This document shows positions 36,518 to 45,242 of a DNA stretch of 58,037 nt, one piece after another. The position numbers and the translations under genes are program-made. Positions within the stretch are counted from its first letter, which is position 1. Each line of letters opens with the position of its first letter. This DNA is from Flavobacterium psychrophilum (lineage in GTDB: Bacteria; Bacteroidota; Bacteroidia; Flavobacteriales; Flavobacteriaceae), in the NCBI GenBank assembly GCA_945866505.1, contig CAMBHH010000001.1:1-58037 (forward strand), written 5' to 3'. The notes under the pieces were generated by a model, which worked only from the letters and a program-made list of their open reading frames with translations, made no database searches and had not been told where the DNA came from.

Positions 36518-37297
36518 GTGAAAAAAGATAAACCTTTAATTTTAGTTACTAATGACGATGGAATTTCAGCTCCGGGAATTCGTGCGTTGATTTCCGTTAT
36601 GGCCGAAATTGGAACCGTTGTCGTTGTTGCTCCCGACAGTCCTCAGAGTGCCACAGGTCATTCGATTACGATAAACAATACTTTGTTTATCAATAAAATT
36701 TCTAAGGAAAATGATGGTATCCAAGAGTACAGCACTTCTGGAACTCCCGTAGATTGTGTCAAATTAGCTACGAACGAGATCCTGAAAAGAAAACCAGATT
36801 TGTGTGTTTCGGGTATCAATCATGGCTCTAATTCCTCTATAAATGTTATTTATTCTGGTACGATGAGTGCCGCTGTTGAAGCCGGAATCGAAGGAATTCC
36901 TGCTATTGGTTTTTCGCTTTTGGATTATGATTGGAATGCAAATTTTGAACCGATTAAATCATTTATTAAGACTATAACCTTAGAAGTTTTAGAAAAAGGG
37001 CTTCCTGAAAGTGTGGTTTTGAACGTTAATTTCCCAAAATTAGAAGAAAAAGATATCAAAGGAATAAAAATTTGTCGTCAGGCGAAAGCGCTTTGGAAAG
37101 AAAAATTCGATAAACGAAAAACACCTCAAGGCAGAGATTATTACTGGCTGACAGGAGAATTTGTTAACGAAGATAAAGGCGAAGATACAGATGAATGGGC
37201 GCTTGCCAATGGCTATATTTCAGTAGTTCCTGTTCAATTTGATTTGACTGCCCATCACGCTATACAACAACTCAACACTTTTGAATGGAATGGATAA
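36518..37297 (+). CDS. surE: 5'/3'-nucleotidase SurE
   Basis: 259 residues from a GTG start at 36518; the conserved N-terminus LILVTNDDGISAPG begins eight residues later. A TTG start further upstream lies at the transcription start and is rejected. Motifs: NDDG (metal Asp pair), SGTPVDCVKLA, SGINHGSNSSINVIYSGTMSAAVE (metal Asn). It dephosphorylates nucleoside monophosphates in stress and stationary phase. Its stop overlaps the next small gene by eight bases. Confidence 0.95.
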   Translation: MKKDKPLILVTNDDGISAPGIRALISVMAEIGTVVVVAPDSPQSATGHSITINNTLFINKISKENDGIQEYSTSGTPVDCVKLATNEILKRKPDLCVSGINHGSNSSINVIYSGTMSAAVEAGIEGIPAIGFSLLDYDWNANFEPIKSFIKTITLEVLEKGLPESVVLNVNFPKLEEKDIKGIKICRQAKALWKEKFDKRKTPQGRDYYWLTGEFVNEDKGEDTDEWALANGYISVVPVQFDLTAHHAIQQLNTFEWNG

Positions 37298-37562
37298 AAG
37301 AGATTTTTTAATTGGCTTTTTATTAGGAGTAATAGGTTGTGTTTTGGGAATTTTTCTCTTCATCACTTTTTTCACCGATTTCGATTTTTTGATTGGAATT
37401 CAAAGCATGAAATCGGAAGGAAAATTAGGGAAGTTAATTACTTTAGGAGCTATTCTTGATTTGTTTGCTTTTGGTGTTTTGCTAAAAATGAATAAGGAAT
37501 TTATGGCGCGTGGTGTAGTTTTGGCAGTAATTTGCATCGCAATTTTTACGATATTAGCATAA
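37290..37562 (+). CDS. Small membrane protein of unknown function
   Basis: 90 residues from the ATG at 37290, which overlaps the surE stop (ATGGATAA), so it is probably translationally coupled. Three hydrophobic helices (RDFLIGFLLGVIGCVLGIFL, LITLGAILDLFAFGVLL, GVVLAVICIAIFTIL) and a short acidic loop. No family recognised. Similar small genes behind surE are, from memory, seen in other Flavobacteriaceae; lpxB, which I would then expect next, is absent. Confidence 0.75.
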   Translation: MDKRDFLIGFLLGVIGCVLGIFLFITFFTDFDFLIGIQSMKSEGKLGKLITLGAILDLFAFGVLLKMNKEFMARGVVLAVICIAIFTILA

Positions 37563-37821
37563 ATTTTGAATAAGAAGTCGTTTGCCTAAATGCTCTGTAA
37601 ATCAATTGTAAAGTTGTATTAAATAAATAAGGCCCTCATAATTGACAGCCATGTTATTTTTATTCTGAAGATTATTGATGTTTATAATTTTTAGCGTAAC
37701 TAGCTACAATATAGTGAATTTTTTTCAAAAAACGGGTTTGATATTTGGCACTGTTGAGAAAAACTGAATTATTTTAATAAATGTGGATTTTTTTTATTTG
37801 AGATGAAGCAAGAATAATCTT
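37563..37821. other. Intergenic stretch with no recognisable feature
   Basis: About 260 bp between the small membrane gene and the broken regulator gene. I see no reading frame, hairpin or promoter pair. It has the same AT-rich composition as the rest of the region up to 39.0 kb. Confidence 0.5.
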
Positions 37822-38439
37822 TTATTCTGTTTTTCTTAACCTTGCTATTTCAGATTCCAAAAATAGTATTCTCTTTTCCTTTGCGGCTAATTGATCTTTT
37901 AATTCAAGAAGTTGGTGAAGAGTTTTAATATAATCATGAATTGAATAATCTTTTGATTTAACTTGTTGTGGTTCATTATCAAAACCAAATTCATTTAAAT
38001 CTATTTTAAAAGCTTCACTAAAAGTTTATAGAAAAGCATCAGATACAGGTGTTTTATTATTTAAATAACCGCTAATAGCACTCTTTTTTATCCAGTTGCC
38101 CTTTCAATTTCGGCATTGGGAAATCTTAATTGCAATTTCTTGACAGCATTAATTAAAATTTGATTGTTTAAATCAACTCGAAGGTCTTTAGCTGTTAAAA
38201 TTTTATCTGATTCTATTTCCAATTTTCCTTCAAAACTCTTCAAATCTATATTAAAAACTTCTTGAAACTTATTTATAAAGGCGTTACTTACAGGTTTTTT
38301 TTCCGCTTAAATAACTACTCACATTACCCTTATCATATCCAGTTAAATTAGCAATATCAACAATTGGAAATTTCATATTTAAAGATTCAATTGCTTTCAA
38401 TATTGTTTCTAATTTATAATTGGTTTGAAAATTAGTCAT
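37822..38439 (-). pseudogene. Broken gene for a regulator with two tandem helix-turn-helix units and a C-terminal coiled coil
   Basis: Reading the minus strand from the ATG at 38439 and joining frames gives one protein of about 205 residues. Unit 1 (about 7-75) reads FPIVDIANLTGYDK..VSSYLSGKKPVSNAF...F.IDL; unit 2 (about 85-150) repeats it as FPNAEIERATGYKKSAISGYLNNKTPVSDAF...F.IDL. These are XRE/lambda-repressor-type HTH units. A tail with heptad leucines (LHQLLELKDQLAAKEKRILF, then LESEIARLR) ends at 37822. Three lesions break it: an extra base in an eight-T run (38295-38302), a missing base near 38089-38091 (GGATA before AAAAAG), and a TAA at 38026-38028. The first unit alone would still give about 50 residues. 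The promoter is intact. Sequencing error in the homopolymer could explain one lesion, not all three. Confidence 0.75.
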
Positions 38440-38462
38440 AATGATTTTTGATTTATTTAAAA

Positions 38463-38470
38463 CAAATATA
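38463..38470 (-). promoter_or_regulatory. -7 promoter box of the double-HTH pseudogene
   Basis: The minus strand reads TATATTTG, a full match to TAnnTTTG, 24 nt before the ATG at 38439. The -33 position is T-rich (TTTT). Confidence 0.5.
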
Positions 38471-38499
38471 TGTTTTAATAATTCTATTTATTAAAAAAA

Positions 38500-38524
38500 A
38501 ACAGCTGTCATTACAACAGCTGTT
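38500..38524 (-). terminator. Intrinsic terminator of the 56-residue gene
   Basis: Arms AACAGCTGT and ACAGCTGTT with a 7-nt loop. On the minus strand the hairpin is followed by an uninterrupted run of T (complement of the A-run at 38493-38501). It lies 14 nt beyond the stop at 38538. Confidence 0.85.
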
Positions 38525-38537
38525 AAAAAAATGATAT

Positions 38538-38708
38538 TTACTTTTTCTTTATGGGAATTCTAAAACTAGTACCATCTGTTTTACAAATTCTTCTCCCGTT
38601 ACGCGTTGTAATACACTTTCTAAAAATGTAATCACAATTTTCATCCATTTTTGGATTCATTCGTTTATTGTTTAAATGTTGTTGATAAATTTTTGAGTCA
38701 AAAAACAT
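38538..38708 (-). CDS. Small protein of 56 residues, unknown function
   Basis: A frame too short for usual gene callers, with ATG at 38706-38708 and an internal ATG 16 codons later that would give a 40-residue form. It starts MFFDSKIYQQHLNNK; the second half (ENCDYIFRKCITTRNGRRIC, then KTDGTSFRIPIKKK) is rich in Arg/Lys, has three cysteines and an aromatic/isoleucine ending. The pattern FRK-x-ITT-x-NG-(K/R)-R-I...FxI recalls small conserved Bacteroidota proteins I have seen annotated as hypothetical, but I cannot name a family. Its own strong terminator and the clear strand bias support a real gene. I see no clear promoter upstream. Confidence 0.6.
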   Translation of the reverse strand: MFFDSKIYQQHLNNKRMNPKMDENCDYIFRKCITTRNGRRICKTDGTSFRIPIKKK

Positions 38709-38770
38709 CAATAAAACCTAGTGTTCTAACATTTGATATTTAATGTCCTCCAATATCTATAACATTTAAC

Positions 38771-38801
38771 TTGGAAAGAAGATTTCGTTTTTATACTTTT
38801 G
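38771..38801 (+). promoter_or_regulatory. Plus-strand promoter in the intergenic region
   Basis: TTG at 38771-38773, a 20-nt spacer and TACTTTTG at 38794-38801: both elements in register. No coding frame follows; a terminator lies about 90 nt downstream. Confidence 0.6.
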
Positions 38802-38807
38802 GTGTAT

Positions 38808-38919
38808 TAAAAAAGTAGGTGAGGTAACCTCATCATCTTTATATCTTAATTTATAAAAGCTCTCGACCGCATTTTTAATTAAGTTCCAAATTAGGGATGT
38901 CATAGATGTCCCTTTTTTT
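38808..38919 (+). ncRNA. Candidate small RNA of about 110 nt
   Basis: Bounded by a two-element promoter (38771-38801) and a strong terminator: AGGGATGTC (38893-38901), loop ATA, GATGTCCCT (38905-38913) and seven T. Near the 5' end GGTGAGG pairs with CCTCATC around a TAA loop (inside the 13-bp palindrome at 38820-38832). Between the two hairpins is a single-stranded, U/A-rich middle with a short CTCTCGACCGC patch. There is no ATG, and the GTG codons run into stops within three codons, so it is not a small gene. It is antisense to nothing and points toward the 3' end of nrdA. It does not show the hallmarks of 4.5S, 6S, tmRNA or RNase P RNA. The 5' end is inferred. Confidence 0.5.
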
Positions 38920-38973
38920 ATGCTTTTTTGTTTTTCTACCTCCGCATTTAATTTTAAAGATTTATTATTTACA

Positions 38974-38997
38974 AAAGGCTTCTGTTAGGAAGCCTTT
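38974..38997 (-). terminator. Intrinsic terminator of nrdA
   Basis: AAAGGCTTC (38974-38982), 6-nt loop, GAAGCCTTT (38989-38997), followed on the minus strand by TTTTG; 16 nt beyond the nrdA stop. Confidence 0.8.
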
Positions 38998-39012
38998 ATC
39001 ATTTATTGTTAC

Positions 39013-41409
39013 TTAACTTCCACACATTTCGCAATCGTCTGGCCCAGCATTTTTTGCCATTTCGATCATTGTTCTGTATTCTTCGGCAGTCATTTCTACA
39101 CTGTTGGCTGCTACTTCAACAACAGGAAGTGGTTCTGCTTTTTTATCGTTATTCAAGGTGAATTTTATAGCATCAACTGCCGATTTTGTTCTCAAATAGT
39201 ACATTCCGGTTTTTAATCCAGATTGCCAAGCATAAAAGTGCATAGATGTCAGTTTCGAATAATTAGCATCTTGCATAAACAAGTTCAACGATTGTGATTG
39301 ATCTACAAAATAGCCTCTTTGACGCGACATATCGATAATATCTTTCATAGACATTTCCCAAACGGTTTTATACAATTCTTTCAAATCTTGCGGAATATTA
39401 AGTCCTTGAACCGAACCATTTTGTCGCATCAATTCTTGTTTCAAGGTTTCGTTCCAAAGTCCACGTTCTACCAAGTCATTCAATAAATGTTTGTTGACCA
39501 CAATAAATTCTCCAGACAAAACACGTCTTGTGTAAATATTAGAAGTATAAGGTTCGAATGCTTCGTTATTGCCCAAAATTTGCGATGTCGACGCTGTTGG
39601 CATTGGCGCCACTAACAATGAGTTTCTCACACCATTTTCCATCACTTCTTTTCTCAATGATGCCCAATCCCAACGACCAGAAAGTTCTTCGTCTTTCATT
39701 CCCCAAAGATTGTGTTGAAATTCTCCTTGCGAAATCGGTGAACCTTTAAAGGTAGAATAGGGTCCTTCTTCTTTCGCCATTTCCATCGAAGCGGTTACGG
39801 CTGCAAAGTACAATGTTTCGAAAATTTCTTGGTTTAATTTCTTAGCTTCATCACTGGTAAATGGCAAACGCAACATAATAAAAGCATCGGCAAGTCCTTG
39901 AACACCAAGACCGACAGGGCGATGACGCAAATTTGAGTTTTCGGCTTCTTTAACAGGATAATAATTTCTGTCAATAACTTTGTTCAAGTTTCTCGTCACT
40001 CGTTTAGTCACATTGAACAATAATTTGTGGTCAAATTTTCCGTTTTCCACAAACATTGGCAACGAAATAGAGGCAAGATTACAAACTGCAATTTCATCTT
40101 TCGAGGTAAATTCCATAATCTCGGTACACAAATTTGATGAACGAATGGTTCCAAGATTTTTCTGGTTCGATTTTCTATTGGCTGCATCTTTGTACAGCAT
40201 ATAAGGCGTTCCGGTCTCAATTTGAGATTCTAGAATTTTTTCCCACAATTCACGCGCTTTGATAGTTTTACGGCCTTTTCCTCTTTCTTCGTAAGAAATA
40301 TATAGTTTTTCAAATTCTTCGCCGTAAACATCATACAAACCTGGACATTCGTTTGGACACATCAATGTCCAATACGTGTCTTCTTGTACTCGTTTCATAA
40401 ACAAATCCGAAGTCCACATCGCAAAAAATAAATCTCTAGCGCGCATTTCTTCTTTTCCGGTATTCTTTTTCAAATCCAAGAATTCAAAAATATCAGCGTG
40501 CCAAGTTTCGATGTAAATAGCAAAACTTCCTTTGCGTTTTCCACCACCTTGATCCACATAACGGGCAGTATCATTGAAAACTCTCAACATTGGCACAATT
40601 CCGTTTGAAGTTCCGTTCGTTCCACGTATGTAAGAACCTGTTGCACGAACATTGTGAATTGACAATCCAATACCACCTGCTGATTGCGAGATTTTAGCGG
40701 TTTGTTTCAGTGTATCATAAATTCCGTCGATGCTGTCGTCCTGCATGGCCAGAAGGAAACAAGAAGACATTTGAGGTTTTGGAGTTCCAGCATTGAATAA
40801 CGTTGGAGTGGCGTGAGTAAAGAATTTTTTCGACATCAAGTCGTACGTTTCTATAACCGATTTCAAATCACCTAAGTGAATTCCAACCGAAACACGCATC
40901 AACATATGTTGTGGACGTTCGACAATTTTTCCGTTTATTCTCAATAAATACGAGCGTTCCAAAGTTTTGAAACCAAAATAATCATAGTTAAAATCTCTAT
41001 TATATATAATGTGCGAATCCAAGAATTCAGCATTGTCCATAATCACTTTATGCACTTCTTCAGATAGTAATGGTGCTTCAAGATTCGTTCTAGGATTAAT
41101 ATAATGAAACATTTCGTTCATGGTCTCCGAGAAAGATTTCTTGGTATTAGAATGTAAATTCGAAATCGCTATTCGAGCCGCTAACTGAGCATAATCAGGA
41201 TGAGCGATGGTCATTGAAGCTGCAGTTTCGGCAGCAAGATTGTCTAATTCTGAAGTAGAAACACCATCATACAATCCTTCTATCACTCGCATCGCCACTT
41301 TCACTGGCTCTACTAAACCATTGAGTCCATAACATAGTTTTTTAATTCTATCCGTGATCTTGTCAAACATTACGGGCTCTTTGTGGCCATCTCTTTTTAT
41401 TACGTACAT
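39013..41409 (-). CDS. nrdA: Ribonucleoside-diphosphate reductase, alpha subunit (class I)
   Basis: 798 residues, normal length. An N-terminal ATP cone ([18 protein letters not shown]) gives overall activity control by dATP/ATP. Catalytic residues: the thiol in [16 protein letters not shown] (Asn, Cys, Glu of the active site), AVCNLASIS (second cysteine of the redox pair), and the C-terminal DDCEMCGS pair that is re-reduced by thioredoxin or glutaredoxin. Radical-transfer tyrosines are in the YLRTKSA region. It makes deoxyribonucleotides together with the beta subunit encoded upstream at 41685-42662. A 275-nt gap with repeats separates the two genes. Confidence 0.96.
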   Translation of the reverse strand: MYVIKRDGHKEPVMFDKITDRIKKLCYGLNGLVEPVKVAMRVIEGLYDGVSTSELDNLAAETAASMTIAHPDYAQLAARIAISNLHSNTKKSFSETMNEMFHYINPRTNLEAPLLSEEVHKVIMDNAEFLDSHIIYNRDFNYDYFGFKTLERSYLLRINGKIVERPQHMLMRVSVGIHLGDLKSVIETYDLMSKKFFTHATPTLFNAGTPKPQMSSCFLLAMQDDSIDGIYDTLKQTAKISQSAGGIGLSIHNVRATGSYIRGTNGTSNGIVPMLRVFNDTARYVDQGGGKRKGSFAIYIETWHADIFEFLDLKKNTGKEEMRARDLFFAMWTSDLFMKRVQEDTYWTLMCPNECPGLYDVYGEEFEKLYISYEERGKGRKTIKARELWEKILESQIETGTPYMLYKDAANRKSNQKNLGTIRSSNLCTEIMEFTSKDEIAVCNLASISLPMFVENGKFDHKLLFNVTKRVTRNLNKVIDRNYYPVKEAENSNLRHRPVGLGVQGLADAFIMLRLPFTSDEAKKLNQEIFETLYFAAVTASMEMAKEEGPYSTFKGSPISQGEFQHNLWGMKDEELSGRWDWASLRKEVMENGVRNSLLVAPMPTASTSQILGNNEAFEPYTSNIYTRRVLSGEFIVVNKHLLNDLVERGLWNETLKQELMRQNGSVQGLNIPQDLKELYKTVWEMSMKDIIDMSRQRGYFVDQSQSLNLFMQDANYSKLTSMHFYAWQSGLKTGMYYLRTKSAVDAIKFTLNNDKKAEPLPVVEVAANSVEMTAEEYRTMIEMAKNAGPDDCEMCGS

Positions 41410-41471
41410 AATTTTTTGTTTTGTGAAATAGACAATCCCTTCTCTATTTCGGGGTATTTGTGATTGTTTTT

Positions 41472-41597
41472 GGGAAGCTAATCCCGGTAATTTTTTTTTG
41501 GAGCTTTATCCCGCTATACGTTGCAATCTTTTGTGAGATTGCTTCATACCTCGCAATAACACAAAAGGATTTCCACTGCTATCGGGGCTAAAAACAG
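41472..41597. repeat. Nested palindromic repeat element between nrdB and nrdA
   Basis: Outer pair CTTTTGTG (41528-41535) and CACAAAAG (41560-41567), with an inner pair ATTGC (41538-41542) and GCAAT (41553-41557). The flanks GAGCTTTATCCCGCTA and GCTATCGGGGCT, and a further GGGA...TCCC pair at 41472-41485, belong to what I recall as an interspersed repeat in Flavobacterium genomes; here its centre seems replaced by another common repeat (GAGATTGCTTC...CCTCGCAAT). No coding potential. Likely a non-autonomous, palindromic element or its remains. Confidence 0.6.
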
Positions 41598-41623
41598 TTG
41601 AGATCTGGGAACCTATTTATTTA

Positions 41624-41668
41624 AATCATTACTATATTAAGTCTAATTAACTTAATATAGTAATGATT
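41624..41668. repeat. Perfect 19-bp inverted repeat after nrdB
   Basis: The left arm 41624-41642 and right arm 41650-41668 are exact complements around a 7-nt loop (CTAATTA). All arms are AT-rich, ATCATTAC at the ends. It lies 16 nt beyond the nrdB stop, has no T-run after it, and could be a transcript-end or stability hairpin. Confidence 0.85.
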
Positions 41669-41684
41669 CAACTCTTTACTATTC

Positions 41685-42662
41685 CTAAAAATCGGCGTCG
41701 AAGCTAATTTTTTGTGCATCAGAATCGGTATTCATCACTCCTGATTTTTGGTATTCGCCTACTTTCTTTTCGAAGAAGTTGGTTTTTCCTTGAAGTGAAA
41801 TCATATCCATAAAATCAAAAGGGTTGGCAGTATTGTATTCTCTTTTACAACCCAATTCTACCAACAATCTGTCGGTTACAAACTCTAAATATTGAGTCAT
41901 CAAAACGGCATTCATTCCAATCAAACTCACAGGAATCGATTCAGTAATAAATTCTCTTTCGATGTCTAGAGCTTCAACGATAATTTCTCTGATACGCGCT
42001 TTCGAAACTTTATGTTTTAAATGATGATTGTGTAAATGCACAGCAAAATCGCAGTGAACACCTTCGTCACGAGAAATTAATTCGTTCGAAAAGGTTAAAC
42101 CTGGCATCAAACCGCGTTTTTTCAACCAAAAAATAGAGCAAAAACTTCCTGAGAAGAAAATACCTTCAACCGCTGCAAAAGCGATTAATCTTTCGGCAAA
42201 TGAATCGGATTCAATCCATTTCAAAGCCCATTGTGCTTTCTTTTGTATAGCTGGAAATCTTTCGATAGCATTGAACAATTCGTCTTTCTCTGCTTCGTCT
42301 TTTACATAAGTGTCAATCAGTAATGAATAGGTTTCACTATGAATGTTTTCCATCATGATTTGGAAACCATAAAAGAATTTTGCCTCAGCATATTGTACTT
42401 CGTTGACAAAATTTTGAGCCAAATTTTCGTTTACAATACCATCTGAAGCGGCAAAAAAAGCAAGAATATGTTTTACAAAATATTTTTCGTCTTCACTTAA
42501 TTTATTGTTCCAATCGTTTAAATCTTGAGCCAAATCAATTTCTTCCGCAGTCCAAATACTGGCTTCCGTTTTTTTATAAAATTCCCAAATATCGTGGTGT
42601 TTGATAGGGAAAATTACGAATCGATTTTTATTTTCTTGTAAGATTGGTTCAACTTGTATCAT
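41685..42662 (-). CDS. nrdB: Ribonucleoside-diphosphate reductase, beta subunit (class I)
   Basis: 325 residues. Metal and radical residues are all present: the N-terminal Asp in AEEIDLAQD, Glu105 and His108 in ENIHSE, the radical tyrosine Tyr112, Glu in AAVEGIFF, and [13 protein letters not shown] (Glu, His). The C-terminal tail SFDADF binds the alpha subunit. It makes the tyrosyl radical that starts catalysis in NrdA. The sequence resembles the eukaryotic-type NrdB more than the E. coli form ([19 protein letters not shown]). It is upstream of nrdA on the same strand. Confidence 0.96.
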   Translation of the reverse strand: MIQVEPILQENKNRFVIFPIKHHDIWEFYKKTEASIWTAEEIDLAQDLNDWNNKLSEDEKYFVKHILAFFAASDGIVNENLAQNFVNEVQYAEAKFFYGFQIMMENIHSETYSLLIDTYVKDEAEKDELFNAIERFPAIQKKAQWALKWIESDSFAERLIAFAAVEGIFFSGSFCSIFWLKKRGLMPGLTFSNELISRDEGVHCDFAVHLHNHHLKHKVSKARIREIIVEALDIEREFITESIPVSLIGMNAVLMTQYLEFVTDRLLVELGCKREYNTANPFDFMDMISLQGKTNFFEKKVGEYQKSGVMNTDSDAQKISFDADF

Positions 42663-42925
42663 TACTTTTTTTATTTTTTTGAAATTTTTGTGATTGTTTA
42701 CGCTTTAAGTAGAATGCAAAGATTGTGAATTCTTACGGTTTTTTAAAGCCAAACTTATTCACAATTGGACTGAGTTTTTAACAAATAGAAGCGATTGGAT
42801 TATTTTTCATACAAATTGCAACGTACTGAAAATCAACATCATATTTATTGACTTTAAGCCTTAGCTACTGTAAAATATAGGATTTTTTTGTTTTTGGAAT
42901 TCGAAAAAAATAATTTTTTTGTAAA

Positions 42926-43492
42926 TTATTTTTTCAGTTCCTCGGCGACTTTTTCGAGCTCTAAATACCAGTCTTCGCCAAATCTTCGGATGAGTGCTTC
43001 TTTGACAAATTTATAAACTGGAACTTCGAGTTCCTTGCCTAAAGAACAGGCAGCATCACAAATTTCCCATCTGTCATAATTCACCGCGAAAAATTCAGTA
43101 AAATCTTTGACACGAATAGGGTATAGGTGGCAAGAAACGGGTTTTTTGAAACTAACTTCACCTTGATTGTAGGCTTGCTCGATGCCGCAAAGTGCAGTTT
43201 TGCCGTCATAAATGACATAGGCACAATCTTCATTATCAATTAATGGGGTTTCTAGGTCGCCATCAGTACCTTTTGTCCAAGTGCCTTGGGCTTCGATTGC
43301 CGCAATGCCTTCTTTGCGTAGATAGGGTTTTATTTTTGGATAGATTTCTTCTAAAATCTTTGTTTCGGCCTCGTTTAACGGTGCGCCAGCATCGCCACCA
43401 ACGCAGCAAGCGCCTTTGCAGGCTGATAAGTTGCAAACAAATTCTTTTTCGAGAATGTCTTCAGAGACAATCGTTTTTCCTAGTTGAAACAT
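42926..43492 (-). CDS. DUF3109 family protein (cysteine-rich)
   Basis: 188 residues with the DUF3109 pattern: [20 protein letters not shown] near the N-terminus, [27 protein letters not shown], and [11 protein letters not shown]. The spread of conserved cysteines suggests bound zinc or an iron-sulfur cluster, as in YkgJ-like proteins. Widespread in Bacteroidota, function not established. It is five bases from the stop of the larger T9SS protein gene upstream on the same strand and may be co-transcribed with it. Confidence 0.88.
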   Translation of the reverse strand: MFQLGKTIVSEDILEKEFVCNLSACKGACCVGGDAGAPLNEAETKILEEIYPKIKPYLRKEGIAAIEAQGTWTKGTDGDLETPLIDNEDCAYVIYDGKTALCGIEQAYNQGEVSFKKPVSCHLYPIRVKDFTEFFAVNYDRWEICDAACSLGKELEVPVYKFVKEALIRRFGEDWYLELEKVAEELKK

Positions 43493-43496
43493 TTTA

Positions 43497-45104
43497 TTAG
43501 TGTGAAACAGTAATTTTGTGAGTAGATTTTTGATTATTAAAATCCGTCAAATTTACTATATAAATTCCCGTTGGAAGTTTATCTACAGCAATTTTTGTAA
43601 TGTTTTGAGCAATTTCTTTTTTTACCAAAGCACCATTCATATTATAAACTGTCGCTTCTATGATTGGAGCGGAAATTGAGTTAATGTTTATAAATGATTT
43701 GGCGGGAATTGGATACATTATAACTTTAGCATTTTTATTAAAATCGGAAGTGCTTAAATTGTTCAAAGAATAGACACTACCTCCAGTATTCCACTGTCCA
43801 GAACCTGAATAACTAATGATTTTATTTGATAAACCGTTAATTTCATTTATTTGTAAATTTCGAACAAAATCTGCATCTAGCAAAATATCCCCATTCTCAT
43901 TGATTACTCTGCTGGAGAATTCAGTACCAATAATGAGAAGACCTGTACCGTAAGTGTAAATTACTTCGATGGAAGCATCTGGATTAATCTTTGATTCAGA
44001 AATACTGCTTACCGTCGTTACATTATTTGAAATAAAAGGGTTGTCTGTAGAAAGGTCAATTGTTTTCCACAACGTATGATCGCTATTGTATATTTTAACT
44101 TGATTGTCCGATGGATTCTGAGATGTGTAATATTTCTCGCCAGAATTTTCTAGTATAACTCTTGAAACAGAACTATCGTAGGCTTTTTCTAGAGATAGTG
44201 AAGGCAAAGTGTATATGTTTGTACCATACTTGTAATTATTGTAAATATCTGCAATAAGTTTATCGGCTAGTCCATCAAAAACACTAATATGTAATTTGCT
44301 TGAATTAGGTACGGATAACAATTCTACATTATTTTCATTGACGATTTTAGAGGAATAGGTAGCGCTGTTACCAACCGTTTCGTAATAGGAATAACCAATT
44401 TCTAAAAGTGCATCTGGGTTTATTTTGGTTTCAGAAATAAAATCAATATCGGTATAAGTTGTAGTAGTTGGTTTTGGTAGACTTACTGTTTTCCAAAGGC
44501 TGTGATTGGCATTGTAAATTTTTGCATTGCTGTTTGCTTTGTTTAGTAAAAAATATTTTTCGCCTGAATTTTCTAATTTTATTCTTTTTAAATTACCATC
44601 AGAATAATTGTTTTCTAAAGTAAGTTGGGGGATCGAATACACTTTACTACTGACATTATTAATAGTATTTTCTGTAATCAATTTGTCAGGAAGCCCATCA
44701 ATTTCACTTAACGAGGCTCCATAAGCATTAGGAATTGTCAATAAAGTGTTTCCATTTTCGGAAATAATTTTAGTTTCGTAAGACACCGAGGCCCCATTGT
44801 AATATCCAAAAATGATTTCTAAATTAGCATCTGGATTTATTTTAGCTTCCGATACGTGAAAGACGTTGGTTGAGGTAAAAAGATTTGGTAACGGAGCTGG
44901 CAATACAATAGTTTTCCATAAAGTATGGTCGCTGTTGTAAAAAATCAATTCATTGGTTTCTCGTTTTAAATCATAATATTTCTCTCCTGAATTTTCGAGT
45001 TTTATTCGAGTGACTGCACTATTAGTATAAGTATGTTCCAATGTTATTTGTGCAAAAGAGTTGAAAGCAATAAGCAGTAAAAGCAATAGTAGAGATTTTT
45101 TCAT
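43497..45104 (-). CDS. Secreted repeat protein with T9SS type A tail
   Basis: 535 residues from the ATG at 45104, with a signal peptide at about 1-20 (FNSFAQ). Three repeats of about 150 residues follow, each with [12 protein letters not shown](S/A)(D/N)H(T/S)LWKT, a KINPDA(S/L/N)LE strand, a N(E)N(G) turn and DGL.(D/N)K(L/I)I. The end is a T9SS type A domain ([27 protein letters not shown]). No enzyme motif. The repeats look like a beta-propeller or beta-sandwich array for binding. It is probably exposed on the surface or released. Function unknown. Confidence 0.8.
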   Translation of the reverse strand: MKKSLLLLLLLIAFNSFAQITLEHTYTNSAVTRIKLENSGEKYYDLKRETNELIFYNSDHTLWKTIVLPAPLPNLFTSTNVFHVSEAKINPDANLEIIFGYYNGASVSYETKIISENGNTLLTIPNAYGASLSEIDGLPDKLITENTINNVSSKVYSIPQLTLENNYSDGNLKRIKLENSGEKYFLLNKANSNAKIYNANHSLWKTVSLPKPTTTTYTDIDFISETKINPDALLEIGYSYYETVGNSATYSSKIVNENNVELLSVPNSSKLHISVFDGLADKLIADIYNNYKYGTNIYTLPSLSLEKAYDSSVSRVILENSGEKYYTSQNPSDNQVKIYNSDHTLWKTIDLSTDNPFISNNVTTVSSISESKINPDASIEVIYTYGTGLLIIGTEFSSRVINENGDILLDADFVRNLQINEINGLSNKIISYSGSGQWNTGGSVYSLNNLSTSDFNKNAKVIMYPIPAKSFININSISAPIIEATVYNMNGALVKKEIAQNITKIAVDKLPTGIYIVNLTDFNNQKSTHKITVSH

Positions 45105-45214
45105 AGACGAGATTTTAATCAAATGTACAACAAAATACAAATGGATAACATTAATTGATTGTTAACAGAACTATAAAAACAGCATCAAATTTACTGGTAA
45201 CATTTTGAAAACAC

Positions 45215-45222
45215 TACTTTTG
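45215..45222 (+). promoter_or_regulatory. -7 promoter box before marC
   Basis: TACTTTTG matches TAnnTTTG, 20 nt before the ATG at 45243. The expected -33 position has only a partial match. Confidence 0.5.
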
Positions 45223-45242
45223 CCTCATAAATTTTAGTGGTT

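Noticed and set aside
38281..38439. Intact small Cro-like regulator of about 50 residues
   Set aside because: The frame does end after one HTH unit, but the downstream sequence continues the same protein in other frames, so a broken longer gene is the better reading.
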